From: 66-474 sp963771735
GTDB lineage: Bacteria > Pseudomonadota > Gammaproteobacteria > Xanthomonadales > Rhodanobacteraceae
Direction of reading: 5' to 3'
DNA length: 64,000 bases
Assembly: GCA_963771735.1 (NCBI GenBank)
Contig: CAVYUN010000001.1
Location: forward strand, 754,858-818,857
Positions within the stretch are counted from its first letter, which is position 1. Each line of letters starts with the position of its first letter. Shown piece by piece: positions 39,285 to 48,497 of the stretch. The notes under the pieces are model-generated. The model ran no database searches, was not told the origin of the DNA, and was given only the letters and a program-made list of their open reading frames with translations. A program made the position numbers and the translations under genes.

Positions 39285-41243
39285 TCAATGCGACGACAAA
39301 CCCATCCGCGCACGCACCTGCGTGATTCGCGGATCGGAATACCAGGGTGCGGTACGGTCGGCAATTGCAGGCAGCATCAATGGATCGTGCGCGGCTTCGG
39401 CCGCGAAAAGTGATGTGAAAACCTTGTCGTTCCGGCCAAGTTGTGTGGACAGAGAAGCCAGTGAAACACCCGAGACGTAGTGATGGCGGCTGCGCGATTC
39501 CAGAGTCGCGAGTTGCGCGCGCGCGCCTGCGTCATCGCCGTTCAGGCTCAACGCAATGCCCAGCATCGAGAGATAGCTGGATGGCACGGGCGAGCCCGCA
39601 AGCGCGACGGCAGTGCGCATTTCCCGCAAGGCATCCGGATAGCGGTTGTTCTGCATGTAGCCCTCGGACAACAGGATGTGCGCGAGCGGAAACCTTGGAG
39701 CCAGCGCCACAGCCTCGCGATATTGGGTCAGCGCCTCGTCGGGATGCCCCGCATACTGGAGCGCACGGCCGAGATCCACGTTGATGACGGGTGACAGCGG
39801 GTCGAGCTTGGCGGCTGTCTGCATCTGCGCAAGCGCGCCATTGTCATCGTCCATGAACCACAGATACATCCCGTACCACTGGTGCGCATTGGCATCGCTG
39901 GGATCGAGCGCCAACGCGCGCGCATACTCGCTCGCCGCCTGCTTCCATTGCCAGTGTTCCGCGTACAGGAACCCGAGCACCGCATGCACGTGGGCCAGGT
40001 TCGCGTTGAGCAACTCCGCGTGCCGCGCCGCGGCGAGTGCGTCGTCGTAATGTCTATCGGGGGGTGAGTCGCTGTCGTAATCGCTCGACACCGCATACGC
40101 CGAAGCCAGTGCCGACCAGGCATCGGCGTAGGAGGGATCATCGCTCACGGCATGCTGGAAATACACGATCGCCTGATCCAGATCGGCGCGGGTACGTCGG
40201 TTCAGGTATTCGAGGCCAACCAGATACGCATCGTGTGCGGCGGGTTGCACGCCAGGTTTTGTCCCCGGCAACGACGACGGCACGGCCAACTTCGGATACA
40301 GCGTCGCCATGACATTGCGTGTGATCTGGTCCTCCATGCCCAGTACGTCGCCGACAGGGGTGTCGTACTCGCCGGTCCACAGATCGTAACCATTCGACGC
40401 ATCGACCAGTGCGACCCGCACGCGCAATTTGTCGTTGGAACGCTGCACGCTGCCTTCCAGCACGTGCTCCACGCCCAACCGGCGCCCCACTTCACGCACG
40501 TCCACCGGCTTGTCACGAAACGCGAATGACGAGGTGCGGGCCGTCACGCGCAACTGCGGCATGCGCGCGAGCCGATTGATGAGTTCCTCGGTCAATCCGT
40601 CACTGATGTAGCGCTGGGCCTGTCGTGGATCGGAATCATCGAACGGCAGCACCGCCAGCGTGGTCACGGCGCCCGCCTTCGGCGCCGGTGCCCGGGTCGT
40701 CCAGGGCCTGGTGTGCCAGCGCATCCACGCAAACACGCCAACCAGTGCACACAGTAGAACCGCCGAAAGCAGCCACGCAAGCCGCCTGCGTGAGGATACG
40801 GTCAACGCCGCATCGGATTTGCGCGGCGCGCCCACCGGCTCGATTCCACCTGCCGCTTGCGCATCCGTTGCTCCCTCGGCCAGGGATGCATCGGCCGCCG
40901 GCATGTGTTGTACCGGCGCGACCCATTGCAGGCTGCGTCCGTACAGCGTGCGGATGACCGACTGGCTCTCGCCATCGTCGCCGACTGCGCGACGCGCCTT
41001 GTAAACCAGTTGCCGCAGCGTTGCGTCACTGACCGGGCGCTTGCCCCAGATGGCACCGATGATTTCCTGCCGGTCCAGCGCGCGGTCGCGATTGCGCAAC
41101 AACAACAAGAGCAGATCGAGTGTCCGATCCTCGACTGCGACCGGCGCTTCGCCACACCGCAATCGCCGTTGAGCCGGACTCAGCTGATATTCGCCCCAAC
41201 GCCAAGCCAAAGCCGGTTCGCCATCGGACCGCCATCCCTGCAC
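39285..41243 (-). CDS. CadC-like membrane transcription regulator with TPR domain
   Basis: 652 residues from a GTG at 41243. Residues about 14-110 form a winged helix-turn-helix of the OmpR/CadC type (RTLDLLLLLLRNRDRALDRQ ... SDATLRQLVYKARRAVGDD). A single membrane helix lies at about 155-175 (WLLSAVLLCALVGVFAWM). The periplasmic part starts with a TolB-N-like domain (TLAVLPFDDSD ... ISDGLTEELINRLARM) and continues with several TPRs. Such proteins sense the periplasm and bind DNA directly. It is divergent from the secreted-protein genes to its right and may control them or the adhesins. The GTG has a G-rich run upstream; the frame is open further, to 41975, over the divergent genes. Confidence 0.88.
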   Translation of the reverse strand: MQGWRSDGEPALAWRWGEYQLSPAQRRLRCGEAPVAVEDRTLDLLLLLLRNRDRALDRQEIIGAIWGKRPVSDATLRQLVYKARRAVGDDGESQSVIRTLYGRSLQWVAPVQHMPAADASLAEGATDAQAAGGIEPVGAPRKSDAALTVSSRRRLAWLLSAVLLCALVGVFAWMRWHTRPWTTRAPAPKAGAVTTLAVLPFDDSDPRQAQRYISDGLTEELINRLARMPQLRVTARTSSFAFRDKPVDVREVGRRLGVEHVLEGSVQRSNDKLRVRVALVDASNGYDLWTGEYDTPVGDVLGMEDQITRNVMATLYPKLAVPSSLPGTKPGVQPAAHDAYLVGLEYLNRRTRADLDQAIVYFQHAVSDDPSYADAWSALASAYAVSSDYDSDSPPDRHYDDALAAARHAELLNANLAHVHAVLGFLYAEHWQWKQAASEYARALALDPSDANAHQWYGMYLWFMDDDNGALAQMQTAAKLDPLSPVINVDLGRALQYAGHPDEALTQYREAVALAPRFPLAHILLSEGYMQNNRYPDALREMRTAVALAGSPVPSSYLSMLGIALSLNGDDAGARAQLATLESRSRHHYVSGVSLASLSTQLGRNDKVFTSLFAAEAAHDPLMLPAIADRTAPWYSDPRITQVRARMGLSSH

Positions 41244-41271
41244 GGCATCGCCCCCGTCATCGTGTCTCGCG

Positions 41272-41277
41272 ATTCTA
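41272..41277 (-). promoter_or_regulatory. Possible -10 element (TAGAAT) of the regulator gene
   Basis: Minus-strand TAGAAT about 28 bp upstream of the GTG start. This supports a start downstream of it and argues against the longer open frame. No convincing -35 is seen. Confidence 0.35.
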
Positions 41278-41464
41278 GCCCATCTGTCCCGTGACACGTA
41301 CTGCGCTTCGAACAAGCCGTTCCGTGCCGTCGAATCACGTTCGGGTGACGTTTCCCCGACGTTTCGTGACGTGACAAGCGCAACGCCACAAGCCCAGCAT
41401 GGCTTCGAACGGACAGCGCGATTCCGCACGCCTGCTTCGAATGGAAATGACCGGAGACAACTGC

Positions 41465-41914
41465 ATGACCACCCTGTCACGCCGCATCCCTTTTGCACTC
41501 GCGGCGCTCGCGCTCTGCGTCGCCGCGACCGCATCTGCCGCGGGCCAGACGCTACTGTCGCACAAGCGTACCTGCCAAATGACGGTACCCGCGAACTGGC
41601 AGATCGACCATCTCGTGAAATCGTCTGCGCATTCGCCGGATCACTCGATGAGCGCAGTGATCTCGAACAGCGCCGCAGACACCAGCCTTGCCCTCTCCAA
41701 ACAGGTGATGGAAGGCACTTATCCGCCCAAACACGTCTTCGAGGACTCGTCCCGGCGACTCGTCTACGAATACCGGACCGGCACCGGCAAGTTCGGCCTG
41801 TACGCCGGCGTACCCGGCCGTCATGGCGACGTCTGCGGAGCGCAGATCTCTTTTCGCAAGGGACGGGAAGCCCTGGCCCTGCAGATCGCCGCATCCATTG
41901 GTCCCGCGCCCTGA
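41465..41914 (+). CDS. Exported protein, function unknown
   Basis: 149 residues with a signal peptide (MTTLSRRIPFALAALALCVA..., cleavage about ASA-AGQ). The mature part has two Cys (TCQMTV and GDVCGAQ), likely a disulfide, and ends with REALALQIAASIGPAP. No family recognised. It is the first of a run of small exported proteins on the plus strand and faces the regulator. Confidence 0.8.
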   Translation: MTTLSRRIPFALAALALCVAATASAAGQTLLSHKRTCQMTVPANWQIDHLVKSSAHSPDHSMSAVISNSAADTSLALSKQVMEGTYPPKHVFEDSSRRLVYEYRTGTGKFGLYAGVPGRHGDVCGAQISFRKGREALALQIAASIGPAP

Positions 41915-41938
41915 TTCCACCTCCATCGGAGCACACCC

Positions 41939-42400
41939 ATGTCCATTTGCAACCTGCTGCGCACGTTTTCCCCACTTGCCGTCATCGCGCTGCTGCCGCT
42001 GCTCGCCGGTGCCGCGACCGGCGACCTCATGCGTACCACCATGCACATGAAGATGCAGATGACCGGCATGCCCGCGCAATACGCGGGCATGCTACCGCGC
42101 ACGATCACCCATCAGGAATGCGTCGCAAGCAACCAGCAACTCCGTGATCCGCGGCAGTGGGTCAGGGACAGCGACTGCACCGTCAGCAACGTCCACCGTT
42201 CGAGGACGGAAGTCACCGCGCATGTGGTGTGCAAGCGCACCACGGCCGACGTCGACGTGACCCTGCTGCCCGATGGCGCGCACGGAACCATCCATGCTTC
42301 CACCACTACTGGTCAGGGCACGCGCATGGTGAGCGACCAGACCTTCGAGTCCAGGCGCATCGGCAGTTGCGACTACCAGCCGCACGCGAAGGCGCACTGA
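41939..42400 (+). CDS. DUF3617-type exported protein
   Basis: 153 residues with a signal peptide ending about LLAGAATG. The pattern MRTTMHMKMQMTGMP ... ITHQECVASNQQLRD ... CTVSNVHRSRTEVTAHVVCK ... GQGTRMVSDQTFESRRIGSC fits DUF3617 proteins (periplasmic, unknown function, four conserved Cys). The ATG follows a GGAG 9 bp upstream. It lies 24 bp after the preceding exported-protein gene. Confidence 0.85.
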   Translation: MSICNLLRTFSPLAVIALLPLLAGAATGDLMRTTMHMKMQMTGMPAQYAGMLPRTITHQECVASNQQLRDPRQWVRDSDCTVSNVHRSRTEVTAHVVCKRTTADVDVTLLPDGAHGTIHASTTTGQGTRMVSDQTFESRRIGSCDYQPHAKAH

Positions 42401-42435
42401 AGACCGATGTCTTGGCCGGTCAATTGCCAGTGATC

Positions 42436-43200
42436 ATGTTCTGCACCGTTGCCCTGGGTGCCTGCGTGCATGGACCCGGTAGCGATGTCGCGCCGCAGGC
42501 AAACCTCGCGGCACCTCACCCGGATTCATCCAGGGCGACCACGACCACGCCGTCACTTCGATCGATCGCGCCCCGTGGGGTTCGAGACTCGGCCGCGCGG
42601 CCACTGATGCCGCTCGAACCTGCCGACGTGCAGCTCTACCTGAGGGTGATGCGGGCAGCTGCCGAGCGTGTGCGTCATCCGACCACGTTCGATGTCATCG
42701 CGCTAGGGGCTACCCGTGCGTGGAACGCCACGCTGGATGCCGCCGCACGCGAACACGCAAAGCTGCCTGCACCACTCGACGAAGCGATCCTCGAACGCAG
42801 CGCGAACCTGACCGGCCACATGACCGACCTTCAGATCGTCGGCGAACACGGCATCGACCTGTCGCGCTATCAGCGGATTCGCAACACCATCGAAGCGATC
42901 ATCCCGCTGCATCCGGACGCCCTGTCCTGCGCGCCAGGCGCCAGCTGCAAAGTCGACATTTCGTCGTACCCGGACGAAGCCAAACATCGGCAAACAGATG
43001 AAACGGCTGCGCGCGATCGACGCCTCCTGCGACCACACGCCAGTGAAATCCTTGCATTGGAAACCACCGTGCGCACAGGCGGTCTGGACGACTCAAACCA
43101 GTCGTCCGGAAGCGGGCGCGCGCCACGCGTCCCTACTACTGCACGTGGTTCATCTGCCGCGCATGCAAGCACCGCCGGCAAAGCCCACGGCCACGGTTGA
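42436..43200 (+). CDS. Lipoprotein, paralogue of the one at 46379
   Basis: 254 residues. MFCTVALGAC looks like a short lipoprotein signal with lipobox LGA-C; a start a little further upstream is possible. The core shares PADVQLYLRVMRAAAERVRHP and the TDLQIVGE ... RYQRIRNTIEAI stretch with the protein at 46379-47173, so they are paralogues. The C-terminal tail is Ser/Ala/His-rich. The pair brackets the second adhesin gene, which starts 15 bp downstream. Function unknown. Confidence 0.75.
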   Translation: MFCTVALGACVHGPGSDVAPQANLAAPHPDSSRATTTTPSLRSIAPRGVRDSAARPLMPLEPADVQLYLRVMRAAAERVRHPTTFDVIALGATRAWNATLDAAAREHAKLPAPLDEAILERSANLTGHMTDLQIVGEHGIDLSRYQRIRNTIEAIIPLHPDALSCAPGASCKVDISSYPDEAKHRQTDETAARDRRLLRPHASEILALETTVRTGGLDDSNQSSGSGRAPRVPTTARGSSAAHASTAGKAHGHG

Positions 43201-43215
43201 CCCACGGAGACCCAC

Positions 43216-46200
43216 ATGAACAAGCGCATCTACAGCCTCGTCTGGAACGCGTCGCTCGGCCAGATCGCGGTTGCATCCGAGCTCGCCGCCGGCAAGCCGC
43301 GAGGCGCATCGGTCGTCGCCTGCGCGTGCGGCTCCCTGCGCCGCACTACGCTTGCCGCTGCACTGTTGCTGGCCTGCGCCACACCCGCCTTTGCGCAGGC
43401 ACCGGCTGTCACCGCGCATGCGCAAGATATCGCGCAATTCACGCACGTCACGCCACATGCCAGTCTTCGCGCGCGCACGAATGATGCTCCCAATGCCTGC
43501 GTCAACGCCGACGGAACGACGGCACACGTCAACGTCGCCAAGGCATGCACCGATGCACTTTCCGCACAGGTGTCCGTCTATGCAAAAAGTGCGCAAAACA
43601 ACGCTGCCGTGTTCGCCGACGCGATCGCGGCCGCGCCCGACGGTTCGGTTCGTCCCCTGGCTACCGGGAATGGCGTCTGCTCGGGTTTCACCGGCGAGAC
43701 GGCCAGCGGCAACGACAGCACGGCCTGCGGTGACAACGCCAGCGCCAGCGGCACCCTCAGCACCGCACTCGGTTACAAGGCCAGCGCGTCCGGCAACAAC
43801 GGCACTGCACTTGGCGCCTACGCCACTGCCAGCAACAGCAGCAGCACTGCACTTGGCGACGGCGCCAATGCGTACGGCTTCGGCAGTACCGCGCTTGGGG
43901 CGGGTGCCCACGCGACCGGCACATTCAGCGTTGCACTCGGCGGCGCCCACGCCTACGCGAACTACAGTACCGCACTTGGCGAAGCGGCTGTCGCGATGGG
44001 CAGCTACAGCACCGCCGGCGGCGACCGCGCCTATGCGAGTGGCAACTACAGCATCGCACTTGGCGACGCCGCGTATGCCACAGGAAAGAACAGCACCGCC
44101 ATTGGCACCGACACCCACGCATCCGGCGGTAGCACCACCGCGGTTGGCTACCAGGCGGCGGCAAGCAGTGGTGGAGATACCGCGGTCGGCGTCAAGGCCA
44201 ATACATCCGGCCTCGGCGCCAGTGCATTTGGCGACAGTGCCGCCGCGAATGGTTACATCAACAGCACAGCTGTCGGTTCCTATGCCAACGCATCCGCCAA
44301 TTACGCCAGCGCATTCGGCCATGGCGCAATCGCAAGCGGTTACTACAGCACGGCTATCGGCGCCAATGCCAGTGCGTCTTACAACGATGCCACGGCGCTC
44401 GGCTTCAATGCCAGTGCGTCCTACACCGGCGCCACGGCACTCGGCTCTTATGCCGCGGCGAGTGGCCCGTACAGTACCGCGATCGGCTTTGACACCAAGG
44501 CCAGCAGGACCGGCGCCACCGCACTGGGTAACCGGGCCACCGCCAGCGGTGTCTTCAGCACCGCTCTCGGCCTCACTGCCGATGCAAGTGGCCGCATCGG
44601 CACTGCCATCGGCCGATCGGCCAGCGCATCCGGCGCCGGTACCGAGGCGCTGGGCGGCTCCGCCACTGCCTCCGGCATTTACGGTGCCGCCATGGGCTAC
44701 GGCGCTGCCGCAAGCGGCAAGAGCAGCACCGCGGTCGGCGCAGCGGCCGACATCAACGCGAACGGTTACGTGGATCCCGGCGAAACCGCGACCGCCAGCG
44801 GCACCTACGCTTCGTCCTTCGGTGCCGCAGCCCAAGCCACCGGGAAAGCAACCACCGCCATCGGCGCCGAAGCCCGAGCAGACGGCTATTTCGCCAGCGC
44901 ACTTGGCTACAAGGCCGCTGCGGGCGGTGACTACAGCACCGCCATCGGCGCCAACGCCAGCGCAACCGGACAGTACACCGTCGCGCTTGGCTACAAGACC
45001 GCCGCAATGGGCAACACCAGCACCGCCATAGGTACGCTCGCCAGTACAGCTGATTTTGCCGACACTGCATTCGGCTACAAGGCTAGTGCCAGCGGGATCA
45101 GCAGCGTTGCCATCGGCGCATCGGCCCGGACATCCGCCAACAAGGCCAGCGCGATCGGGTACCAGGCCATTGCCGCCGGTGCCTACAGCAGCGCGTTCGG
45201 CACATCGGCGGACGCGGCGGCCCGCAAGTCGGTCGCGATCGGTTACACCGCCAGTGCCAGTGGCGTCCAGGCTTTCGCCTTGGGTCCGTATGCGCGGGCG
45301 ACTGCCAGCAATTCCACCGCACTGGGCGGCGCCATCGACCTGAACGGCGATGGCACGATTACAGCCGGTGAGTACACCGCCGCCACCGGCGGCCTGTCGA
45401 TGGCACTTGGCTCCGCAGCACAGGCAACCCAGACCAACGCCACGGCAGTCGGTGCCGAGGCGGATGCGACCGGCGCCGGTGCTTCCGCCATCGGTAGCCT
45501 GGCCGTGGCTTCCGGCACCAGCTCCGTAGCCATCGGTTTCGGCTCGGTGGCCAACGGTGCTTATACCGTCTCCTTCGGCGGCAACGGCGTGTACCGCGAA
45601 CTGGTCAACATCGCCGATCCGACCGCCGCGCACTCGGCAGTCAACCTCGAGTATCTGCAGGCCCATTACACCTCCACGCAATCACTGTTGGCGGAGATCA
45701 CCGCGTTGTACAAGCAAGTGGCGGGCGCGAACGATGCATCGCAAGTGTCGTCGGACGCGGCTGCACCACCAGTGGCGACGACGGCGACGGGTCCGAGCCC
45801 GGCCAGCGACGGGCCCGTACCGCGGACGGTGGCATCGACCGCACCTGCCACGCAGGCGCCCGTCGATACCCCAACGCAAACTGCGGTGACCACGGCCAGC
45901 ACCTACACGGACAAGGAAACGCAGGAGGCATTGCGATCGGCCCAGACCTACACCGATGCATCCAACGCCCAGACCCTGTCGGCCGCCAATGCCTATACCG
46001 ACCAGGCACTGTCGGGCTATGTGACCACCGACCAGCTGAGCCAGTTCGAGTCGCAGGTCAATGCGCAGTTCAACGAAGTCGACAAGCGCATCAACCAGAA
46101 CGGCGCGGCCAGCGCCGCCTGGGCCGGCTTGGCCCAGAACACATCTGGCACAGGTGCAAACGGTATCGGGATCGGCTTCGGATCTCAGGGTGGCGAGCAG

Positions 46201-46314
46201 GCCATCGCGGTCGGCTACAAGCGCACCCTCGGCCAGCACGCCAGTTTCTCGTTTGGCGGTTCTGCCACCGGCAACCAGCACAGCGTCTCCGCCGGCGTCG
46301 GGTTCAACTGGTGA
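43216..46314 (+). CDS. Trimeric autotransporter adhesin, 1032 aa
   Basis: Second type Vc adhesin. It has ESPR (MNKRIYSLVWNASLGQIAVA) and a signal core ending about TPAFAQ, an N-terminal region with Cys pairs (NACVNADG ... KACTDAL), then one long head of YadA-type repeats with the same CSG-TGETA ... ACG start as the first adhesin. Two EF-hand-like loops (residues 512-523 and 708-719), a neck (TYRELVNIADPTAAHSAVNL), stalk and YadA anchor follow. The last 1 kb is nearly identical to the first adhesin. GGAG lies upstream of the ATG. It is shorter because it has a single head block. Confidence 0.96.
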   Translation: MNKRIYSLVWNASLGQIAVASELAAGKPRGASVVACACGSLRRTTLAAALLLACATPAFAQAPAVTAHAQDIAQFTHVTPHASLRARTNDAPNACVNADGTTAHVNVAKACTDALSAQVSVYAKSAQNNAAVFADAIAAAPDGSVRPLATGNGVCSGFTGETASGNDSTACGDNASASGTLSTALGYKASASGNNGTALGAYATASNSSSTALGDGANAYGFGSTALGAGAHATGTFSVALGGAHAYANYSTALGEAAVAMGSYSTAGGDRAYASGNYSIALGDAAYATGKNSTAIGTDTHASGGSTTAVGYQAAASSGGDTAVGVKANTSGLGASAFGDSAAANGYINSTAVGSYANASANYASAFGHGAIASGYYSTAIGANASASYNDATALGFNASASYTGATALGSYAAASGPYSTAIGFDTKASRTGATALGNRATASGVFSTALGLTADASGRIGTAIGRSASASGAGTEALGGSATASGIYGAAMGYGAAASGKSSTAVGAAADINANGYVDPGETATASGTYASSFGAAAQATGKATTAIGAEARADGYFASALGYKAAAGGDYSTAIGANASATGQYTVALGYKTAAMGNTSTAIGTLASTADFADTAFGYKASASGISSVAIGASARTSANKASAIGYQAIAAGAYSSAFGTSADAAARKSVAIGYTASASGVQAFALGPYARATASNSTALGGAIDLNGDGTITAGEYTAATGGLSMALGSAAQATQTNATAVGAEADATGAGASAIGSLAVASGTSSVAIGFGSVANGAYTVSFGGNGVYRELVNIADPTAAHSAVNLEYLQAHYTSTQSLLAEITALYKQVAGANDASQVSSDAAAPPVATTATGPSPASDGPVPRTVASTAPATQAPVDTPTQTAVTTASTYTDKETQEALRSAQTYTDASNAQTLSAANAYTDQALSGYVTTDQLSQFESQVNAQFNEVDKRINQNGAASAAWAGLAQNTSGTGANGIGIGFGSQGGEQAIAVGYKRTLGQHASFSFGGSATGNQHSVSAGVGFNW
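44749..44784 (+). other. EF-hand-like calcium loop in adhesin 2, diverged (residues 512-523)
   Basis: Encodes DINANGYVDPGE: Asp1, Asn3, Asn5, Gly6, Val8, Asp9 and Glu12, still a possible calcium loop. Confidence 0.65.
45294..46314 (+). repeat. Adhesin 3' block shared with the first adhesin (copy 2)
   Basis: Same length as 36665-37685 (offset 8629 bp). The few differences seen are mostly silent (for example ATCCGACC against ATCCAACC), with two coding ones (GCGGCT/ACGCGG region, GCGATCG against GCAATCG). Confidence 0.92.
45337..45372 (+). other. EF-hand-like calcium loop in adhesin 2 (residues 708-719)
   Basis: Encodes DLNGDGTITAGE, identical to loop 4 of adhesin 1. Confidence 0.8.
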
Positions 46315-46378
46315 TGATTCGTGCTCGCAGTTCGAGCATTCAGGACGGCCCCCCATGCGTCCGCACACGGAAGAAAAC

Positions 46379-47173
46379 ATGAAAGCCACAGGTTCGCGTC
46401 GCACGCTCCTTCCTTTAATGATGACCGCCGTTGCGCTGGGCGGCTGCGGGCACGGCGGCAGGAATCCGGAGACCGCAGTGTCCGGATCACAATCAACAGC
46501 ATCGCGCAATTCGCAGGCAGCATCGGCCGGCAGCGCGCAAGCATCCACCGCCTATGTCGATCCACAACTCACCCCGCTTACTACTGTCGACATCGATCTG
46601 TACCTGGACGTGATGCGCGCCGCCGCCGCACGCGTGCGACATCCGACGCCCGCCGATCTCGCCGCGATCAAGCAGGAAAAGGACAACGCGGCCGCGACGA
46701 AGGCTGCGGGTAAGACCAATGCGCCGCTCATGGCAAAAGCAGGTGCCATCCAGAAGCAATTGCAAGCGGCGATGCAAAGCGGCGATGTTTCCAGGGCACA
46801 GGCCCTGGCTGTTGCTGCGCGCAAGCAGTTGCAGGCGACCAGCAGTTCGTTGCAGGTCGTCGCTCCGCTGGATCCGGCGGTTTCCACGCGCGCGATGAAC
46901 CTGTCCAGCGGCCAGGCCGATCTGCAAATCGTGGCCGAGCGCCATCTCGATGCGGATCGCTATGGCCGCATCGTCAGCGTCATCGAGGAAATCTACGTAC
47001 CGCCCGGTACCGCGGTCGGCGATTGTGGTGACTGCCGGGCCGACTTGAGCGCCGAGCAACTGCAGCACGAAAAGGTCCACGAAGCCGGCGTGGCGCGCAA
47101 CAAGGAACTTCTCGCACCCTACGCCGGGGAAATCCGCTCGCTGCAAGCGGTGGTGCGCAGCGGCAAATCCTGA
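46379..47173 (+). CDS. Lipoprotein, paralogue of the one at 42436
   Basis: 264 residues. MKATGSRRTLLPLMMTAV plus the lipobox LGG-C (Cys24) gives a lipoprotein signal. The core VDIDLYLDVMRAAAARVRHP and the ADLQIVAE ... DRYGRIVSVIEEI stretch match the protein at 42436-43200. A helical insert (about residues 95-170, Lys/Ala/Gln-rich, likely coiled coil) is unique to this copy, and CGDC lies near the end. It follows the second adhesin by 64 bp. Function unknown; an adhesin accessory role is inferred only from position. Confidence 0.8.
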   Translation: MKATGSRRTLLPLMMTAVALGGCGHGGRNPETAVSGSQSTASRNSQAASAGSAQASTAYVDPQLTPLTTVDIDLYLDVMRAAAARVRHPTPADLAAIKQEKDNAAATKAAGKTNAPLMAKAGAIQKQLQAAMQSGDVSRAQALAVAARKQLQATSSSLQVVAPLDPAVSTRAMNLSSGQADLQIVAERHLDADRYGRIVSVIEEIYVPPGTAVGDCGDCRADLSAEQLQHEKVHEAGVARNKELLAPYAGEIRSLQAVVRSGKS

Positions 47174-47228
47174 CCAACACGATCTTCGAAACGCAACTAC
47201 CACAGCGCTTATACGCCAGGGAGACACC

Positions 47229-47738
47229 ATGCAAATCCGGACTTTGTTCGTCACGACCTTGTTGCTTGCAGGTATCGCCCGCGCAGCGGCAGCCGATCCG
47301 CTGGTAGGCACGTGGACGGCCCCGCCCGGCCACGGCATGGGCAGCCAGACCCTCACGGTCAAGCCGGCACCGGGCGGCTACACATTCGTCACCACGATGG
47401 GCCCGATGACCGTGACCTTCGCGATAGTCCCGGACGGCAAACCACACGCCAGTCGCTCTGCCATCGGACCCGTCAGTACGACGTGTCATCGCGGCAAACC
47501 GGACACGCTTGATTGCATCTCGACTGTCGCCGGTTCCACCACGCCCATGACGTTCACGCTCTCCGCTGACGGCCGCACGCTCACCGAAACCGTCGTCAAC
47601 GAAACCGAGCACGTCCGCTATTCGGGTAGCAGCCGGATTGCCGAACACGACGGCACGGTCACGCAGGGACCAACCTCCGCCAGCAAGCGGACCAGCGTGA
47701 GCAAGCAAACCGACACCCTGGTTTATCGCAAGCAATGA
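47229..47738 (+). CDS. Exported protein, function unknown
   Basis: 169 residues with a signal peptide (MQIRTLFVTTLLLAGIARAAAA, cleavage about AAA-DP). The mature part begins LVGTWTAPPGHG and alternates short beta-like segments (GGYTFVTTMGPMTVTF), a lipocalin-like or DUF-type small barrel by eye, with one Cys pair (TTCHRGKPDTLDC). No family recognised with confidence. Preceded by GGGAGA. Confidence 0.78.
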   Translation: MQIRTLFVTTLLLAGIARAAAADPLVGTWTAPPGHGMGSQTLTVKPAPGGYTFVTTMGPMTVTFAIVPDGKPHASRSAIGPVSTTCHRGKPDTLDCISTVAGSTTPMTFTLSADGRTLTETVVNETEHVRYSGSSRIAEHDGTVTQGPTSASKRTSVSKQTDTLVYRKQ

Positions 47739-47832
47739 GCGAAACAGCGCGAGCGCGAGGCCCGGATGCGTCGGCAGCCACGCCGGAAATCCGCATGTCG
47801 AATGCACCCAACCAACCCGGGAATCCGTTGCC

Positions 47833-48417
47833 ATGAAAATCCGTGAATCGGCCGACCGGCTGGTCGTCGACAACTCGCTGGTCACGCCGGTCGCCACTGG
47901 CGTCATCCTCGGCGTGGGCGGCATCGGGATCGGCATCCTCGGATTCCTCAATCACCTGTGGTGGCTGCCATTGCTCGGACTGGCGCTGCTGGTGGTCGGC
48001 GCAGTGGTGATAGCGTTCTCGAAGAGCACGCAGATCGTGCTGGCCAGGTCGGGTGACAGCAGCATCGCCGCGAAGACGCTGTTCACCCAGTCGAAATCGA
48101 CTTCGTTCGCGCTGGCCGACGTCACTTCGGTGCAACTCGAAACCAGCCAGACGCGTCAAATGGCCAGGGGACCGGACGGCTCGCAGCGTTACGAAACGCG
48201 GGTGGCCTCCAACCTGTTCCTGATGCTGCGCGGCACCGAGCGCATGCAGATCGGCAACCAGATCCGCGCCATGAACATCGACGGCATGATCGGCGCACTG
48301 CTCCAGGCGGTACCACTGAAAGTAGAGGCCGAAGGAATCGCGCGTTTCATCGGCGTGCCGTTGCAGTCCCACGAGAACGTCGCCCTGGGCGCCACAAGCA
48401 CAAACCGTATCGGCTGA
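47833..48417 (+). CDS. Membrane protein, function unknown
   Basis: 194 residues with two adjacent hydrophobic segments at about 18-40 and 43-63 (LVTPVATGVILGVGGIGIGI and WWLPLLGLALLVVGAVVIAF), followed by a soluble domain with DVTSVQLETSQTRQM. This looks like a PH-like (bPH2) or YcxB-type membrane-linked domain, but no firm family is assigned. It lies 95 bp after the preceding gene. Confidence 0.72.
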   Translation: MKIRESADRLVVDNSLVTPVATGVILGVGGIGIGILGFLNHLWWLPLLGLALLVVGAVVIAFSKSTQIVLARSGDSSIAAKTLFTQSKSTSFALADVTSVQLETSQTRQMARGPDGSQRYETRVASNLFLMLRGTERMQIGNQIRAMNIDGMIGALLQAVPLKVEAEGIARFIGVPLQSHENVALGATSTNRIG

Positions 48418-48497
48418 CGCGATTGCCAACATCGCAGGCCTTGCGCACGCCGTCTTCCCTTTCGCCGGACGGCGACAACCCGGAGAGGAGTCAGAAC

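Noticed and set aside
43150..45681. Minus-strand open frame of 843 codons opposite adhesin 2
   Set aside because: Same cause; low-complexity Gly/Ala/Arg product with no domain.
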